This document shows, one piece after another, positions 19,688 through 29,500 of a DNA stretch of 64,000 nt (positions within the stretch are counted from its first letter, which is position 1; every line of letters starts with the position of its first letter). Below the pieces are notes generated by a model, which saw only the letters and a list, made by a program, of their open reading frames with translations, searched no databases and was not told where the DNA came from. The position numbers and the translations under genes are program-made. Location of the stretch: NCBI RefSeq assembly GCF_022605165.1, contig NC_063077.1:1240001-1304000 (forward strand), read 5' to 3'. Source of the DNA: Purpureocillium takamizusanense (lineage: Eukaryota; Ascomycota; Sordariomycetes; Hypocreales; Ophiocordycipitaceae).

Positions 19688-21766
19688 ATGAGCTGCCTCT
19701 ATTTCCCCCCTCCCCTGGGAGGCTGCATGCCGCGGTCCTCTCCGAGAAGACTGCTGCCCCAGCAGCGGCCCGCCGACGGCGCGGCCAAGAGGACAACAAC
19801 TTGGTCCTCGCATCGCAACATCCCCCGGCCCATCTCCACGCTTTACTACTTGCCTGACTCCGATGACCATCGCTCGGCCGGCACGGAGGCCTACCTCAAG
19901 ATGTTCCCCTACCACGCGCAGCCCAGCTACCAATACACATGGCGGCATCCGGCCGGGGTGTACTTGGACGCGGAGACGTGCCTCGCCTGGGGCGTCCAGC
20001 GCCGCGCCTTCACGCCGGAGACGACGGCCGCGCTGCGGGCACTGCTCCGGGACTGCCGGAAGTTTCGCACCAATGTCCGCTCACCGGACCTGGAGAACGG
20101 CAGCTGGAGTGTCTACACGCTCATGATGGCGGCCAGGAGGGTCATCACCAAGGCCCGGCGGGAGCAGACGTACTGGCGGGTGCTGGACCAGCTGTCGCGG
20201 CTGGAGTGGGACAACCTGCGCGCGCGGTACCTGCCGCTCTCCATGTGCGACTCGGACCGGGCCATGTCGCAGTGGAGCTCGCTCATGCCGTACGTGTGCA
20301 CCATCCTCGGCGAGGTGACGCGGGAGCGGTGGCAGTTCGAGACGTGGCGGGACGCCGTCGGGGAAGGGCACCACCTCACGGACGAAGCGTTGCTGCAGGC
20401 CCCGTCTCGCCGCTGGAACCGGATGCTGCTCAAGGTGGCCAAGTACTCGTACCAGGTGAGGATGTACGCCGGGCGCGCTCTGCCGTGGCCGTTTGCGCGC
20501 ATCATGCGCGTCCTCGAGGACACGCACTCGCGCATCCACGAGTACCAGCGGGTCGGCACGTTCCTCAGCGCGCCGCTGCTGCATCGCGTCCACCCTGTCG
20601 AGGCGGCCTTGATCGTCGCCCGCGACATCTACCTGGCCGGCCGCGTACCGCCCCGGCACGAGCCGCAGGAGGTGCAGGCGATTCGCAAAAGGGCCCTCGC
20701 GCACGCATCGAGGCTGCTGTATCGGGTGGTGCTGTCCGAGGCCGGGGTGCCGATCGCGCTCTTCTTCAGGGGCGATGACGGCAAGCCCGAGGCGTTTGCG
20801 CCCAACAGCGCGCAATGCCGGGCCGTCATCACTGCCAAAGAGTGGCCGGCCGTCCCGCTCGCGAGGATCATCGACGGAGAGCTCATCGACCTACAGCAGG
20901 TGCGGGTGGAGTCTCGCTTCGGCTCGAAGACGTACATGCTATGCTTCGCAGGTGAAGACATGGAAACCCGTTACGTGATCGATGCCGTGTGGAAGGACAA
21001 CATTCTACGTTTCCGTTTACAGCACGGTAACTTCCCCTGGGAGACCAACCCGCTGGCGGAGCTGATGGGCAACCACGCGACGGGACACGGGATGCTCAAC
21101 GCCAACGACGCCAACCAGGACGACCACGGCAATGATGACGATCACCAGAACTACCACCACAATCAGGTGTCTTGGGAGGCGGAGACGCAGTCTTCGGGGT
21201 ACATGTCTGCGCGCTGGGACGGCTATGTGGGCTGCCACCACGAGGTCGGGGACCTGCCGTACGACGACGAGATCGAGCCCAAGCTCGAGAACAAGCAGGC
21301 GCAGCCGGTTCCGCGCCCGCCCATGTGCCTACCGCGGCGCGTCAACGAGGCGGTGCACGCATGGCTGGAGCACGTGGAGAAGATGGGGCCCGACGGCGCG
21401 GGGACGGGATGGATCGCGGGGCAGCGGCCGCCCGCCGGGGAGGCGTTGGAGGAAAGCGAGGACGACGAGAGCGAGGAGGACAGATGGTGGAGATGGCAGT
21501 GCGAGGGCGCTGGCGGCAAGTGGGAGGAGGAAGATGAGGATGAGGATGAAGAGGAAGATGAGCAAGAGGAAGAGGATGCGTCAGGCGAGGACGTGGATGG
21601 TTATTATGGTTACAGCGGGGGTGAAGACTGGACGGAGAGCGATGAGGATCTTGAGGGCAGTTGGGCCCTCGCCGGCGACCATGACGAGGAGGGCAATGAC
21701 GCCGACGATGAGGAGGAGGAGGAGGAGGAGGGCCACGGAGTGGGGGGCCCTTTGGTGATCATTTGA
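19688..21766 (+). CDS. Orphan protein with a long acidic C-terminal tail
   Basis: The product is not recognised. It is a single 692-codon frame from ATG 19688. Residues about 1-55 are basic and Pro/Arg-rich. Residues about 60-470 look like a folded, mostly helical region rich in Trp and Arg, with motifs such as YWRVLDQLSRLEWDNLRARY and ALPWPFARIMRVLEDTHSRI. A beta-rich segment follows (ARIIDGELIDLQQVRVESRF, then TYMLCFAGEDMETRYVIDAV). Residues about 475-510 are Asn/Asp/His-rich. The final 110 residues are nearly all Glu and Asp, encoded by GAG/GAT/GAC runs. Acidic tails of this kind occur on histone chaperones and other nuclear proteins, but nothing else here supports that role. There is no signal peptide or TM segment. 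ATG 19454 also opens this frame but sits beside the TATA-like box, and its 78 extra codons read as leader. Confidence 0.7.
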   Translation: MSCLYFPPPLGGCMPRSSPRRLLPQQRPADGAAKRTTTWSSHRNIPRPISTLYYLPDSDDHRSAGTEAYLKMFPYHAQPSYQYTWRHPAGVYLDAETCLAWGVQRRAFTPETTAALRALLRDCRKFRTNVRSPDLENGSWSVYTLMMAARRVITKARREQTYWRVLDQLSRLEWDNLRARYLPLSMCDSDRAMSQWSSLMPYVCTILGEVTRERWQFETWRDAVGEGHHLTDEALLQAPSRRWNRMLLKVAKYSYQVRMYAGRALPWPFARIMRVLEDTHSRIHEYQRVGTFLSAPLLHRVHPVEAALIVARDIYLAGRVPPRHEPQEVQAIRKRALAHASRLLYRVVLSEAGVPIALFFRGDDGKPEAFAPNSAQCRAVITAKEWPAVPLARIIDGELIDLQQVRVESRFGSKTYMLCFAGEDMETRYVIDAVWKDNILRFRLQHGNFPWETNPLAELMGNHATGHGMLNANDANQDDHGNDDDHQNYHHNQVSWEAETQSSGYMSARWDGYVGCHHEVGDLPYDDEIEPKLENKQAQPVPRPPMCLPRRVNEAVHAWLEHVEKMGPDGAGTGWIAGQRPPAGEALEESEDDESEEDRWWRWQCEGAGGKWEEEDEDEDEEEDEQEEEDASGEDVDGYYGYSGGEDWTESDEDLEGSWALAGDHDEEGNDADDEEEEEEEGHGVGGPLVII

Positions 21767-22029
21767 GGAGCCGCACGGCCATGACGAGCAGGACGAGCGA
21801 GGGCGCTGCACACTCGCACTCTATCCGCGCACCGCCCACGGCAGCAGCAGCAGGAGGAAGAGCCTGTCCTCCGCTGGACATTGTTTCAACTCTGCCATCC
21901 TCCGCCGGCGGTCGAGCGACAGGCACAATCTCTGAGGCTTTTATCCATCGCGGGTTTTGATCCAGAGACAAACAGGTCACACATCAAAGGCCGCCGCCTC
22001 GTCCTTCTCTCTGGCCCCTCCCTGAAGTT

Positions 22030-22053
22030 GACGACGACGACGACGACGACGAC
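22030..22053. repeat. (GAC)8 microsatellite
   Basis: Eight perfect GAC units, intergenic, just upstream of a TATAAG motif. Confidence 0.85.
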
Positions 22054-22140
22054 AAAGATATAAGCAACGCATCATTACCAACACTGCCATTGCCATTGGC
22101 AGACATACACGCACACTCACTCACGCACGTACGCACGCAC

Positions 22141-22172
22141 GTTCGCATGTTCGCATGTTCGCATGCTCGCAC
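22141..22172. repeat. Tandem octamer GTTCGCAT, four copies
   Basis: Three perfect copies (22141-22148, 22149-22156, 22157-22164) are followed by a diverged one, GCTCGCAC. Related CGCAC/CGTAC sequence precedes it. Confidence 0.85.
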
Positions 22173-22210
22173 GCACGTCTATCAGGACAACCATACATAC
22201 TGTTACATAC

Positions 22211-22327
22211 CTGTTTCCTTCTTTCTCTCTTTTTATCACGCACACTCTTTCTCGCTCTCTCTTTCTCTCTCACACAGTCTCTCACACATACTCTCTCTCG
22301 CTCTCGCTCTATCTGTCGCTCTCTCTT
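22211..22327. repeat. Long pyrimidine (CT) tract
   Basis: About 115 bases of mostly C and T on the plus strand, with many CTCTCT runs broken by CACACA. Such tracts mark core promoters and leaders in filamentous ascomycetes, and this one precedes the 22479 ORF. Confidence 0.75.
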
Positions 22328-22478
22328 CGGCACTGCGTTGCACCGCGCCGCCAGGGACATCATCACTATCATCATCATCACCACCACCACCACTACTACT
22401 ACAATTCCCCTTCGTCACCCAGGGGCAACTACGACTCGCGCCAGGCAGTCAGACGACACGCTTGCTCTACATCACGAC

Positions 22479-22616
22479 ATGTGCGACGACTTTACAGACT
22501 ACGAGCTGTGCCTGCTGTTTTACCCGGTGCTCATCTGGGCGGTGCTGGGCTTGGACCCCGGGTGGATCATCTTTTTTAGCCTGCGGTGGCTGATTACGGT
22601 GCCGTACGTGGACTGA
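22479..22616 (+). CDS. Possible small membrane peptide (45 aa)
   Basis: ATG 22479 opens 45 codons ending in TGA. The start MCDDFTDYE is acidic. Two hydrophobic stretches follow (CLLFYPVLIWAVLGL and WIIFFSLRWLITVPYV), separated by DPG, so it would form a hairpin or a single long TM helix. Support comes from context: a TATAAG about 415 bp upstream and a long CT-rich leader. Against it are the short length and the lack of a known homologue. I cannot tell whether it is translated. Confidence 0.35.
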   Translation: MCDDFTDYELCLLFYPVLIWAVLGLDPGWIIFFSLRWLITVPYVD

Positions 22617-22855
22617 CGAGGAGGAGGTGGTGGTTGTTGGTATTTGTTGGTCGGTGACATGGTCTGGCGGCCTGATTTGTTGACCTTGACTATGTAGGGC
22701 CTCATCTTGGCCGGCTGCGCGGTTCCATCGACCGGTTTCTTGCGGTCTTGGGCTTCCTTGTATGTTATGAGGAGGGTCTTGATTATCGCCGGACTGGGTA
22801 CTGGGGTGGCGGCTATTACACTGGAGTTCATTAAAATATCTAAAAAAGACACCAC

Positions 22856-24250
22856 TCAGGTATCGCCAAACACGTAGACCCCCTTGCCTTGCCTGAACCC
22901 CTCGAGGCCGCGCTGCGCCGCGTTCCGCAGCGTGGCCTCATCCGTGTCCCAGTCCCACCGGACCTCGTCGACGGGCGCGTCGCGGAACTTGCCCTCGCGC
23001 ATGAGGCCCAGGATGTCGGCCACCATGTGCCGCCTGCCGACCACGTCCTGCTGGTTCCACCGGGAGAGCCAGAAGCCGACGAAGCGGACGTCCTTGAAGA
23101 TGAGCAGGCCGACGGGGAGGGCGACGGGCTGCTTGGCCATGCCGCCGTACGAGACGAGCGTGGCGCCGTCGCCCAGGGAGCGGGCGAGCGCCGTGGCCGA
23201 CTTGCCGCCGACGCAGTTGAGGCCGAGGCCGACCTGCTCGCGGCCCTTGCGCGTCAGCTCTGCGAGCCGGTCCTTCCACCCGCGGGACAGGAACTCGGAC
23301 TCGGCCACGACCACGTCGGCGCCGAGGCCCCGTAGCTCGTCCTTGAGCGCGTCCGTGGCCTCGGCCGTGTCGCGGTCGCGGATGACGTTGATGCTGCGCA
23401 GGCCCCACAGCTTGCCGAACTGGATGGCGGCCCTGCCGACGCCCGAGTTGGCGCCGTTCTGGATGAACCACTGGCCGGACCCGACCTCGAGCGGGCGCAT
23501 GCCGAGCCCGGCCTTGACGCCGGCGCTGGGGCCGTAGGACCGCAGGATGCGGTACGCGGTGCAGGGGTTCACGCTGACGAGGGACACCTGCGTCGGCGTC
23601 AGGCCCTCCTTGTCCACCTTGAGCAGCTCGTCGGCCCCGAAGACGGCGTGCGTCCGCCAGGTGCCGATCTGCGAGGCGGCGGGGATGACCCAGTCGCCCC
23701 TTTTGAGCTCCGACGAGGGGCTGCCGGCGGAGAGGACCTCGAAGACGCCCTCGTTGCCGGGCACGGCCGACGGCTCGGCGGTGCCGATGAGGGACGTGAG
23801 GGGCTGCTTGGAGCCATACGTGCCCTGGATGGTGTTGACGTCGGCCGGGTTGATGGGGGCGGCGAGGCAGCGGACGAGGACCGACGTCGAGGGGATGGAG
23901 GGGGAGATGGAGTGCGTGTGAAGCCTGCCGGGGGAGTCAGTCAGTCAGCAAAGGGGAGCTCGAGCGCTTGCCCAACGCGCGAGAGAGAGGGGCGTCAATG
24001 GCACCACGCACTTGAGAACGTCGGCGGGCTCGCCGTTGTTGGAGTAGACGAGGGCCTTGGCCTGGGTGTAGCCGTACGGACCCGACCTGTGCCGGACGGC
24101 GGTCCGGGGGAGGTGCGGCTGCGGATGCGGCCGCAGCAGCGTCGTCGCCGTCTCAGCCGCGGCCCGGCAGTGGAGGGCGGCAGCCGGCCGCGCAAGGCCC
24201 GACGACGACGGCAGCCGGAGCGGCGGGCCCAGGATGCGAGAGCTGGCCAT
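22856..24250 (-). CDS. ETR1: Mitochondrial enoyl-[ACP]/trans-2-enoyl-CoA reductase
   Basis: This is the last enzyme of mitochondrial type II fatty-acid synthesis. It reduces trans-2-enoyl thioesters with NADPH, and the pathway supplies lipoic acid precursors and supports respiration. Minus-strand exons 24250-24012 and 23924-22856 join in frame (GTGCGT donor, CCCGGCAG acceptor) to 435 residues. The N-terminus, MASSRILGPPLRLPSSSGLA, is an Arg/Ser-rich, acid-free mitochondrial presequence. Mature features are the MDR-fold start KALVYSNNGEPADVLK, then PINPADVNTIQGTYG (the Tyr matches the active-site tyrosine of yeast-type Etr1), GNEGVFEV, and the cofactor motif NGANSGVGRAAIQ. The zinc ligands of alcohol dehydrogenases are absent, as expected. 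It ends in KGVYVFGDT. ATG 24250 was chosen because it begins the presequence. Confidence 0.93.
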
Positions 24251-25727
24251 TGTCGAGACGAGACAAGATGAGACGGGAGCCGATGCGGCGAGGGATTGGT
24301 GGCTTGCGGCTCCGGAGTCGAGGTTTGCCGCAGCTCGTGTCGGCGCGCGTCGGCCCCAGTTGGTAGGCGCAGCTCCAGCGATGACGTTGCCGTGTTGCCG
24401 GTGCGGCGTGCTGGGATGGGTACCCAAGTTTGTGGTGTGCCGACGCTCGCGGCACAAGTATACTGGAAACTCCCCTGCTTCGTGCTCAAGCCACACCAGC
24501 CGCCAAGCAAGGGCAACGCCTGAGCACCAGCCTGAGCACCAGCGCAGCGGCGGAATTCGGCGCAACGAAAAGCCGTACATATTACCTACCCAGACCTCCC
24601 ACAGTGGACGAGAGGCCGCCCAGTGCCCAGCCAGGGTCTGCTCCAGCGCTGCACCTCCACCTCCACCTCCACTGGCGGGGGTTTGCGAGTCTTTGTGTCG
24701 CTCGTTGTCTTGACCTGTCGTCGTCGCCTGAGACGGGGGGAAAACGCCAAGCCGGCTCGGCTTCCCTCTCTCCCCTCGCCGTCGCCCCCCTCCTCGTCAC
24801 CCCCTCGCTCGACGGGCCAGAGAATTTACAACGTGTGCGCGGACGGGGCTGCTTGATAGGTACGCCGGGTCTCGCCAGCCCTCGCACCCCAACGCCGGCC
24901 ACCCGACTCGGTATCCCGTCTGGGAAGGAAGCAAGCAGAGCCCGTGGCCGCTTCGGCGCCGACACCGACGCGGGACGCCGTGGGGCTGCGGAAGGGGGGG
25001 GGGGGCAGGCTGTTGATGTCATGTCCGCGTGGCACCCACCGCCCACTCACCCCCAGTTAAAGAGAACGAAACGGTCGGTCAGACGAGCCTAGTCAACTCG
25101 AGTCGTGGACAGGCCTGCCAAGCACCTCGCAGCCGCGCGTTTGGTGGCAACTCGAGGGGGGGGGGACTCAGGGAGAGCCGCGGCGCCGCAAGCAGTGGGC
25201 GTCTGGCTTTGGGTGCAGCAGCCCGCCCAGTGGTTAGGACGACTGTCTTCAGTGGAGATGGGCGCCCGTCGCTCGCGTTAAGATTCTGACGTTCAGCCAA
25301 TTTCTGGCTAATGGCGAGCCAAGGCGGAAAAGCTTGATCTGGGTCCAAGTGGGCTCTGGGCGACGCCGCCGCCCTCGTTGGTGGCCGGATCCTGTGGACG
25401 CCGCCTGGTTGGGTGTGAGGAGGTGCAGTGGTTGACGCCCCGAGGCAACGGAACGAACCTCTGGTGCTCGACAGCGGAACGGGCTTGCCTCTGGACAGCG
25501 AGCAATGGAATAAGGTAGGTAGCGACGCAGCGACAGCGGCTGGGCCTGCAGCAGTCTCCGTGGGTGGTCCGCCATTATCCCACCCCAGTCCCCGTAGTCA
25601 GGGGTGCGCCGACATGGGAGCGGGCCAATGGCAGGCGCTCCGCATTTCTTGGCCCAACACCTGGGACTCGGTCGCCGCAGATCCTCCTAGTCCTGAGTCT
25701 TTGACTCTGGCGATTTGCGCCGCTGGG

Positions 25728-25765
25728 GCTGCTGGTGCTGGTGCTGGTGCTGGCGCTGGTGCCGC
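25728..25765. repeat. (GCTGGT)n repeat
   Basis: About six imperfect GCTGGT hexamers, intergenic. Confidence 0.75.
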
Positions 25766-26074
25766 TGCACGGGTGGCGGCGGCGGCGCGAGCACATACAC
25801 ACACACACGCACGGAGATGGACGGTACGTAGAGAGAGACGCGCACACACACCACACCTCTCCCTCACTCTCACACACGCTGGCGCAATGCCAAGCATCTC
25901 GCGCCCGCGCGACAATCCACTTGGCACAAGCCGTCGCCCGTTCGTCCTGGCAGGCATGGCAGTCGCCAGGTCAGTCAGTCTCTGCGCGGCACTCGAAATC
26001 GCCGTGCGCCGTCCTCCTCCCGTCCCCGGTCGCCCGCCCGCCCTTGTCTCCCCCGGCCTTGCTTGTTGCTGCTG

Positions 26075-26103
26075 CTACTACTACTACTACTACTACTACT
26101 ACT
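26075..26103. repeat. (CTA)n triplet microsatellite
   Basis: About nine CTA units in the probable leader of the GT32 gene. Confidence 0.85.
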
Positions 26104-26487
26104 CCTGGTAGTCCTCCTACCTCCACCACCACGCGGCCAACCTCCTTCCCCCAACTCACACCATCCATTGTTGGCTCTATCCCCGCCTGTTCGTTGCCGT
26201 CTGTCCTTCCGTTGTCGTCGCTCCTCTTCTCGGCCTCACCAAGATCTCGCCATGACCTCTTGACGCTGCTCAACCCTCACCACGAGTAGTCTCCTCATTC
26301 CTCCCTCTCTCTGCCTGGCCGTGAGACACCGACGAAGAGAGTACTCCCCCCAACCGACCGACGGACCCCGGGGGCCCAACAACGCCTCGTGCGCCCGACT
26401 GCCCCGTGCGCGTGCGCGCCTCACCCCTCCAAAGAGACGTCCCGTCGATCTGCTGCTCCCGCCGCCCGGGGGGCCACTGCCACCGCC

Positions 26488-27474
26488 ATGGTCAAGCTGC
26501 AGATGCACGACGGGCCGGCGCCCTCGTCGAGGAGACGGCACTTTCTCTGGGCCGCCGTCCTGATAGCCGTCACCTGCGTCTTCTGGTTCCGCCACCTCCT
26601 CTACATCTCGTGGACGCTGACGACGCTGCGGGCCAGCTGGCGCAACGACGCCGACGACTTTATCCTCTCCGAGGCACACGACAACTTCGACGTCACCTTT
26701 ACAAACTACACGCGCAACCAGCTCTCCGCCGCCCCCTACGAGGACGTGGTGCCACCCATCCTGCACCACATCGCCCTTGGCACGACCAAGGACCAATGGC
26801 GCGAGTCGTGGCAGGAGGCGGTCCAGAGCTGCCTCGACCTCCACCCGGGCTGGAAGTCCTATCAGTGGACCGACGACGACGCGGCCGCCCTGGTGGCGGA
26901 CAAGTTCCCCGAGCTGCGCGACATGTGGGAGAACTACCGCTACCCCATTGAGCGCATCGACGCGCTGCGCTACATGGTGCTCTACGAGTACGGCGGCGTC
27001 ATCCTCGACATGGACATCAAGTGCCGGAGCTCGCTGGGCCCGCTGCGCCGCTTCGGCTTCGTCGCGCCCGAGGCCTACCCGACGGGCTTCTCCATCAGCT
27101 TCATGATGGCGGCCAAGGCCAACGCCTTCATCGGCGAGATCCTGCGCAACCTGCCCGTCTACGACAAGCACTGGTTCGGCCTGCCGTACGCCACCGTCAT
27201 GTTCAGCACGGGCGGCCACTTTGCCTCGGTCGTCCACACCAACCAGCCCGACCGCGCCAACTTTAAGATTCTGCCGGGGCCGCTGCATAGCCTCAACGGC
27301 CGCGTCGTGACGCCCCTGTTCGAGCACCTCGGGAGCTCGTCGTGGCACTCGTACGACGCGCAGCTCATCACGGCGGTCGGGGCGCGGGCGAACCTGATCT
27401 TTTTCTTTTGCGTGGGCATGGCGCTGGCCCTTTTCATGAGGAGGCGCATCATTCGCCGGCTACGGACGATGTAG
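26488..27474 (+). CDS. GT32-family glycosyltransferase (inositolphosphoceramide mannosyltransferase-like)
   Basis: This is a type II Golgi-style membrane enzyme of 328 residues in one exon. A TM anchor lies at about 16-38 (HFLWAAVLIAVTCVFWF). The catalytic domain begins VPPILHHIALGTTKDQW, the standard GT32 opening (P-x-I-H-x-x). The nucleotide-sugar DXD motif is D174-M-D176 in GGVILDMDIKC. A second hydrophobic segment near the C-terminus (LIFFFCVGMALALFM) ends in RRRIIRRLRTM. GT32 members of this length include the Sur1/Csh1 subunits that mannosylate inositolphosphoceramide, and the two-TM layout fits them. The Och1 group is the alternative. The substrate is inferred from architecture only. 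ATG 26488 has a strong context (CCGCCATGG). One N-glycosylation sequon, NYT, lies in the lumenal part. Confidence 0.88.
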   Translation: MVKLQMHDGPAPSSRRRHFLWAAVLIAVTCVFWFRHLLYISWTLTTLRASWRNDADDFILSEAHDNFDVTFTNYTRNQLSAAPYEDVVPPILHHIALGTTKDQWRESWQEAVQSCLDLHPGWKSYQWTDDDAAALVADKFPELRDMWENYRYPIERIDALRYMVLYEYGGVILDMDIKCRSSLGPLRRFGFVAPEAYPTGFSISFMMAAKANAFIGEILRNLPVYDKHWFGLPYATVMFSTGGHFASVVHTNQPDRANFKILPGPLHSLNGRVVTPLFEHLGSSSWHSYDAQLITAVGARANLIFFFCVGMALALFMRRRIIRRLRTM

Positions 27475-27861
27475 GGAAGAAGGCGACATGTTAATACAAG
27501 AGAGACGGAGACGGGGCGCATGTACATAGGCACCGCCGCACCGCTTGCCGCGATGACACGACATAGCATAATTGAACAAAAATGACAACTGAGAATGTAT
27601 GCGCGCGAGGGGCAGTGACATGGCTTCATTTCGTGTGTAGTCGGGCGAGGGCGCTTCCAGTCGGTGGCGGATGGTCGCGTGAGTGCCCCCGATGGACGCG
27701 CTTATTCCCGTGCCAGGGCCGTGCTGCGGTCGCCCGTGGCAGCTCGACCGGCCGATACGTACGGAGGAAAGCAGCTGGCCGCTCAGCTCAGCTTACGCTC
27801 GGCCGAAGCGTCTGCTAGCCCGGCGCCCGCTGGTGGTACTAGGTAGGTAATCCGCGTGGGC

Positions 27862-27882
27862 AAAAAAAAAAAAAAAAAAAAA
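27862..27882. repeat. Homopolymer A21
   Basis: Twenty-one consecutive A. No retroposed gene lies upstream, so a polyA tail of an inserted cDNA is not indicated. Confidence 0.85.
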
Positions 27883-27950
27883 GGAGAGAATGCGAATGCG
27901 ACGCAAAATGAGGCTGGTTTGGGCAAGTCGGTCGATGCACGGCGGAGACG

Positions 27951-27976
27951 TCGCCGCCGCCGCCGCCGCCGCCGCG
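27951..27976. repeat. (CCG)n microsatellite
   Basis: About eight CCG units, 70 bp after the A21 run. Confidence 0.8.
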
Positions 27977-28810
27977 CTGCCCACGGACTTTATATATGAG
28001 GCGCAGGTCATGTATAATTAACGTGGATGTAACCGCAGTTTTAGTAGTATGCACACCTGGCGCATGGTCCGGTCCGGACTCCGGAGTTTTATGTTGCCCC
28101 ACCGTGGTGGTATCGAGCCCCTTTTCGGCAATTGAGTGACGAACGTACTCTGTAGGTGGAGTGAGTGGCTTATGACAAGTGGCTGCTGTCATGCAAGTTG
28201 CAAGGTGACTACATACGTACGTCGTGCTCGCAGACGGAGCGAGCACACGGCAATAATAGGTTAGTATGTCGTTCATCTGGCCGGTCTTTCAAACTTTCGT
28301 GTCGGATAGTCACGTGGATACACCAAGGCAATGAGAAGGTCAAACGTGGGCAATTCGGCTTTGTCGAGACATCTTTTGGCCAATGTCTGCGTGCCCCGTC
28401 TACAGCACCTGTTGTTGATACGTGGCTACGCAGGCAGCGCACGCACAAAACGCACCGGGACTTTGTACGGCAGGATTGAAGCTGTCACTTTGCGGCCTCA
28501 TGTACAGATGGAAGCAGGTATTTCATGTATTCTCTAATCGTGAAGATTGAGTGTACTTCTACATGGCTTGCCTTTTAATCTCCGGTAAAGACAGTATCGG
28601 GTGAGTTGGTATTCTCTTGTCGAGCTTGTTCCGAGGCGACCGTCTCTTGAAAGACATTCGTTCGTGCAGCGGCTTAGTTGCTCGAGGGCCGGCATGGAGG
28701 CTGTGCCTACGTAAGAGGTGAGCTTTTTGCAATGTACACGACACTAAAATTCTGGAGGAACCTACCTCTTTCTCGCGCTATTACGAGTCCAACACCTTAG
28801 CATGTATTTC

Positions 28811-29254
28811 TCATGACCGTCGATCTGCGCTAGTAGTAAACTTACAATCTTCTTTTCGATGAGTTATGAGCCCAGTTAGCCGTTGATCTATTATTGAGCT
28901 TTCGCAGCAGGGCAGAAATAAAAAGTCTTTTACCTCTTCGAGACGTTTCCCCTCGTAGGGATCATAGGAACAGAAATTGGGAGCCCCTGGCATGAGGACA
29001 ACGGGTTCTCTGCAGTCCCAGCACCATAGCTCTTCCGTGAAGTTACCCGCCTTGATCATTGCAAGCAGTTCATTCTCGCCGCGACCATCCTTCTGGAGTA
29101 GTTCATAGGGAGGGTGGTTTTTGCAGCCACCATCGCCGCATTCCAAGCTTGTTGAGCATCCGGACCTTGGTTGGAGGCCTCGCTGCGAGAGCGACGGAGG
29201 AGCAGCCGTAGCCGTCCCAATGGCAAGGGCGTAGAGTGCAGCGGAAGCCTTCAT
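28811..29254 (-). CDS. Small cysteine-rich secreted protein, effector-like
   Basis: ATG 29254 (CCACCATG context) opens 147 codons. The first 20 residues, MKASAALYALAIGTATAAPP, are a clear signal peptide with cleavage predicted near TAAPP. The mature part has about nine cysteines (SGC, LEC, GGC, LWC, WDC, NFC, PCC, DC), consistent with disulfide bonding outside the cell. One NFT sequon is present. The family is not recognised. It sits in a locally AT-richer stretch, unlike its GC-rich neighbours, a common setting for lineage-specific effectors. The 3' end is uncertain: a GTAAAA donor after KRLEE, a CTAAC branch point and an AAAAG acceptor could remove the LPCC segment and change the C-terminus to a frame ending SARKR. 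A TATTTAA lies about 240 bp upstream. Confidence 0.65.
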   Translation of the reverse strand: MKASAALYALAIGTATAAPPSLSQRGLQPRSGCSTSLECGDGGCKNHPPYELLQKDGRGENELLAMIKAGNFTEELWCWDCREPVVLMPGAPNFCSYDPYEGKRLEEVKDFLFLPCCESSIIDQRLTGLITHRKEDCKFTTSADRRS

Positions 29255-29493
29255 GGTGGATAAGGGCAGGCAATATCCGTGCATAGCTGCCAAGTAGGGG
29301 GGCCGCTATTATGCTCTTTTGACTTTCAAACGACAGAGGGCGCAACGCCGTAATGAGGAAAGTTATTCGCACGGCTATTGACATTTGCTATTCGCGCTAC
29401 AGCAGCACAACAGTGTGCCTGCCTCGACACATGGTAGCCGACGCCTCTCAACGCTGCATCGCGCCGGCACGAAGCAGCTGCCGCATGAGGCCG

Positions 29494-29500
29494 TTAAATA
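29494..29500 (-). promoter_or_regulatory. TATA-like box of the secreted-protein gene
   Basis: TATTTAA reads on the minus strand about 240 bp before ATG 29254. Function is inferred from position. Confidence 0.3.

Larger units (their letters stand above)
21767..22855. other. Repeat-rich intergenic region with a possible small ORF
   Basis: This stretch contains a GAC run, a TATAAG near 22059-22064, a tandem octamer, a long pyrimidine tract, CAT/CAC/CTA triplet runs (about 22366-22403), and a 45-codon ORF at 22479-22616. The TATA-like box, CT tract and ORF in that order look like a promoter, leader and short transcript. The right end is the 3' region of ETR1. Confidence 0.5.
24251..26487. other. 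Divergent promoter region of ETR1 and the GT32 gene
   Basis: No gene is supported. The stretch includes a G-run at about 24997-25007, a GCTGGT repeat (25728-25765), a CA repeat (about 25796-25818) and a CTA triplet run (26075-26103). From about 26000 the plus strand is CT-rich and reads as the leader of the GT32 gene. A tRNA-like AGTGGTTAGGA at about 25229 does not fold into a cloverleaf. Confidence 0.55.
27475..28810. other. Convergent intergenic region, AT-richer to the right
   Basis: This is the 3' region of the GT32 gene (+) and of the secreted-protein gene (-). It carries a 21-base A run at 27862-27882 and a CCG run at 27951-27976. From about 28000 the base composition becomes visibly more AT-rich and stays so to about 29450. 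No gene is seen. Confidence 0.55.

Noticed and set aside
25210..25290. tRNA-like segment with AGTGGTTAGGA
   Set aside because: The D-arm resemblance is not followed by a matching anticodon stem, TTCRANN loop or acceptor stem.
27862..27882. PolyA tail of a retroposed sequence
   Set aside because: There is no upstream open frame or target-site duplication; it is a plain homopolymer run.
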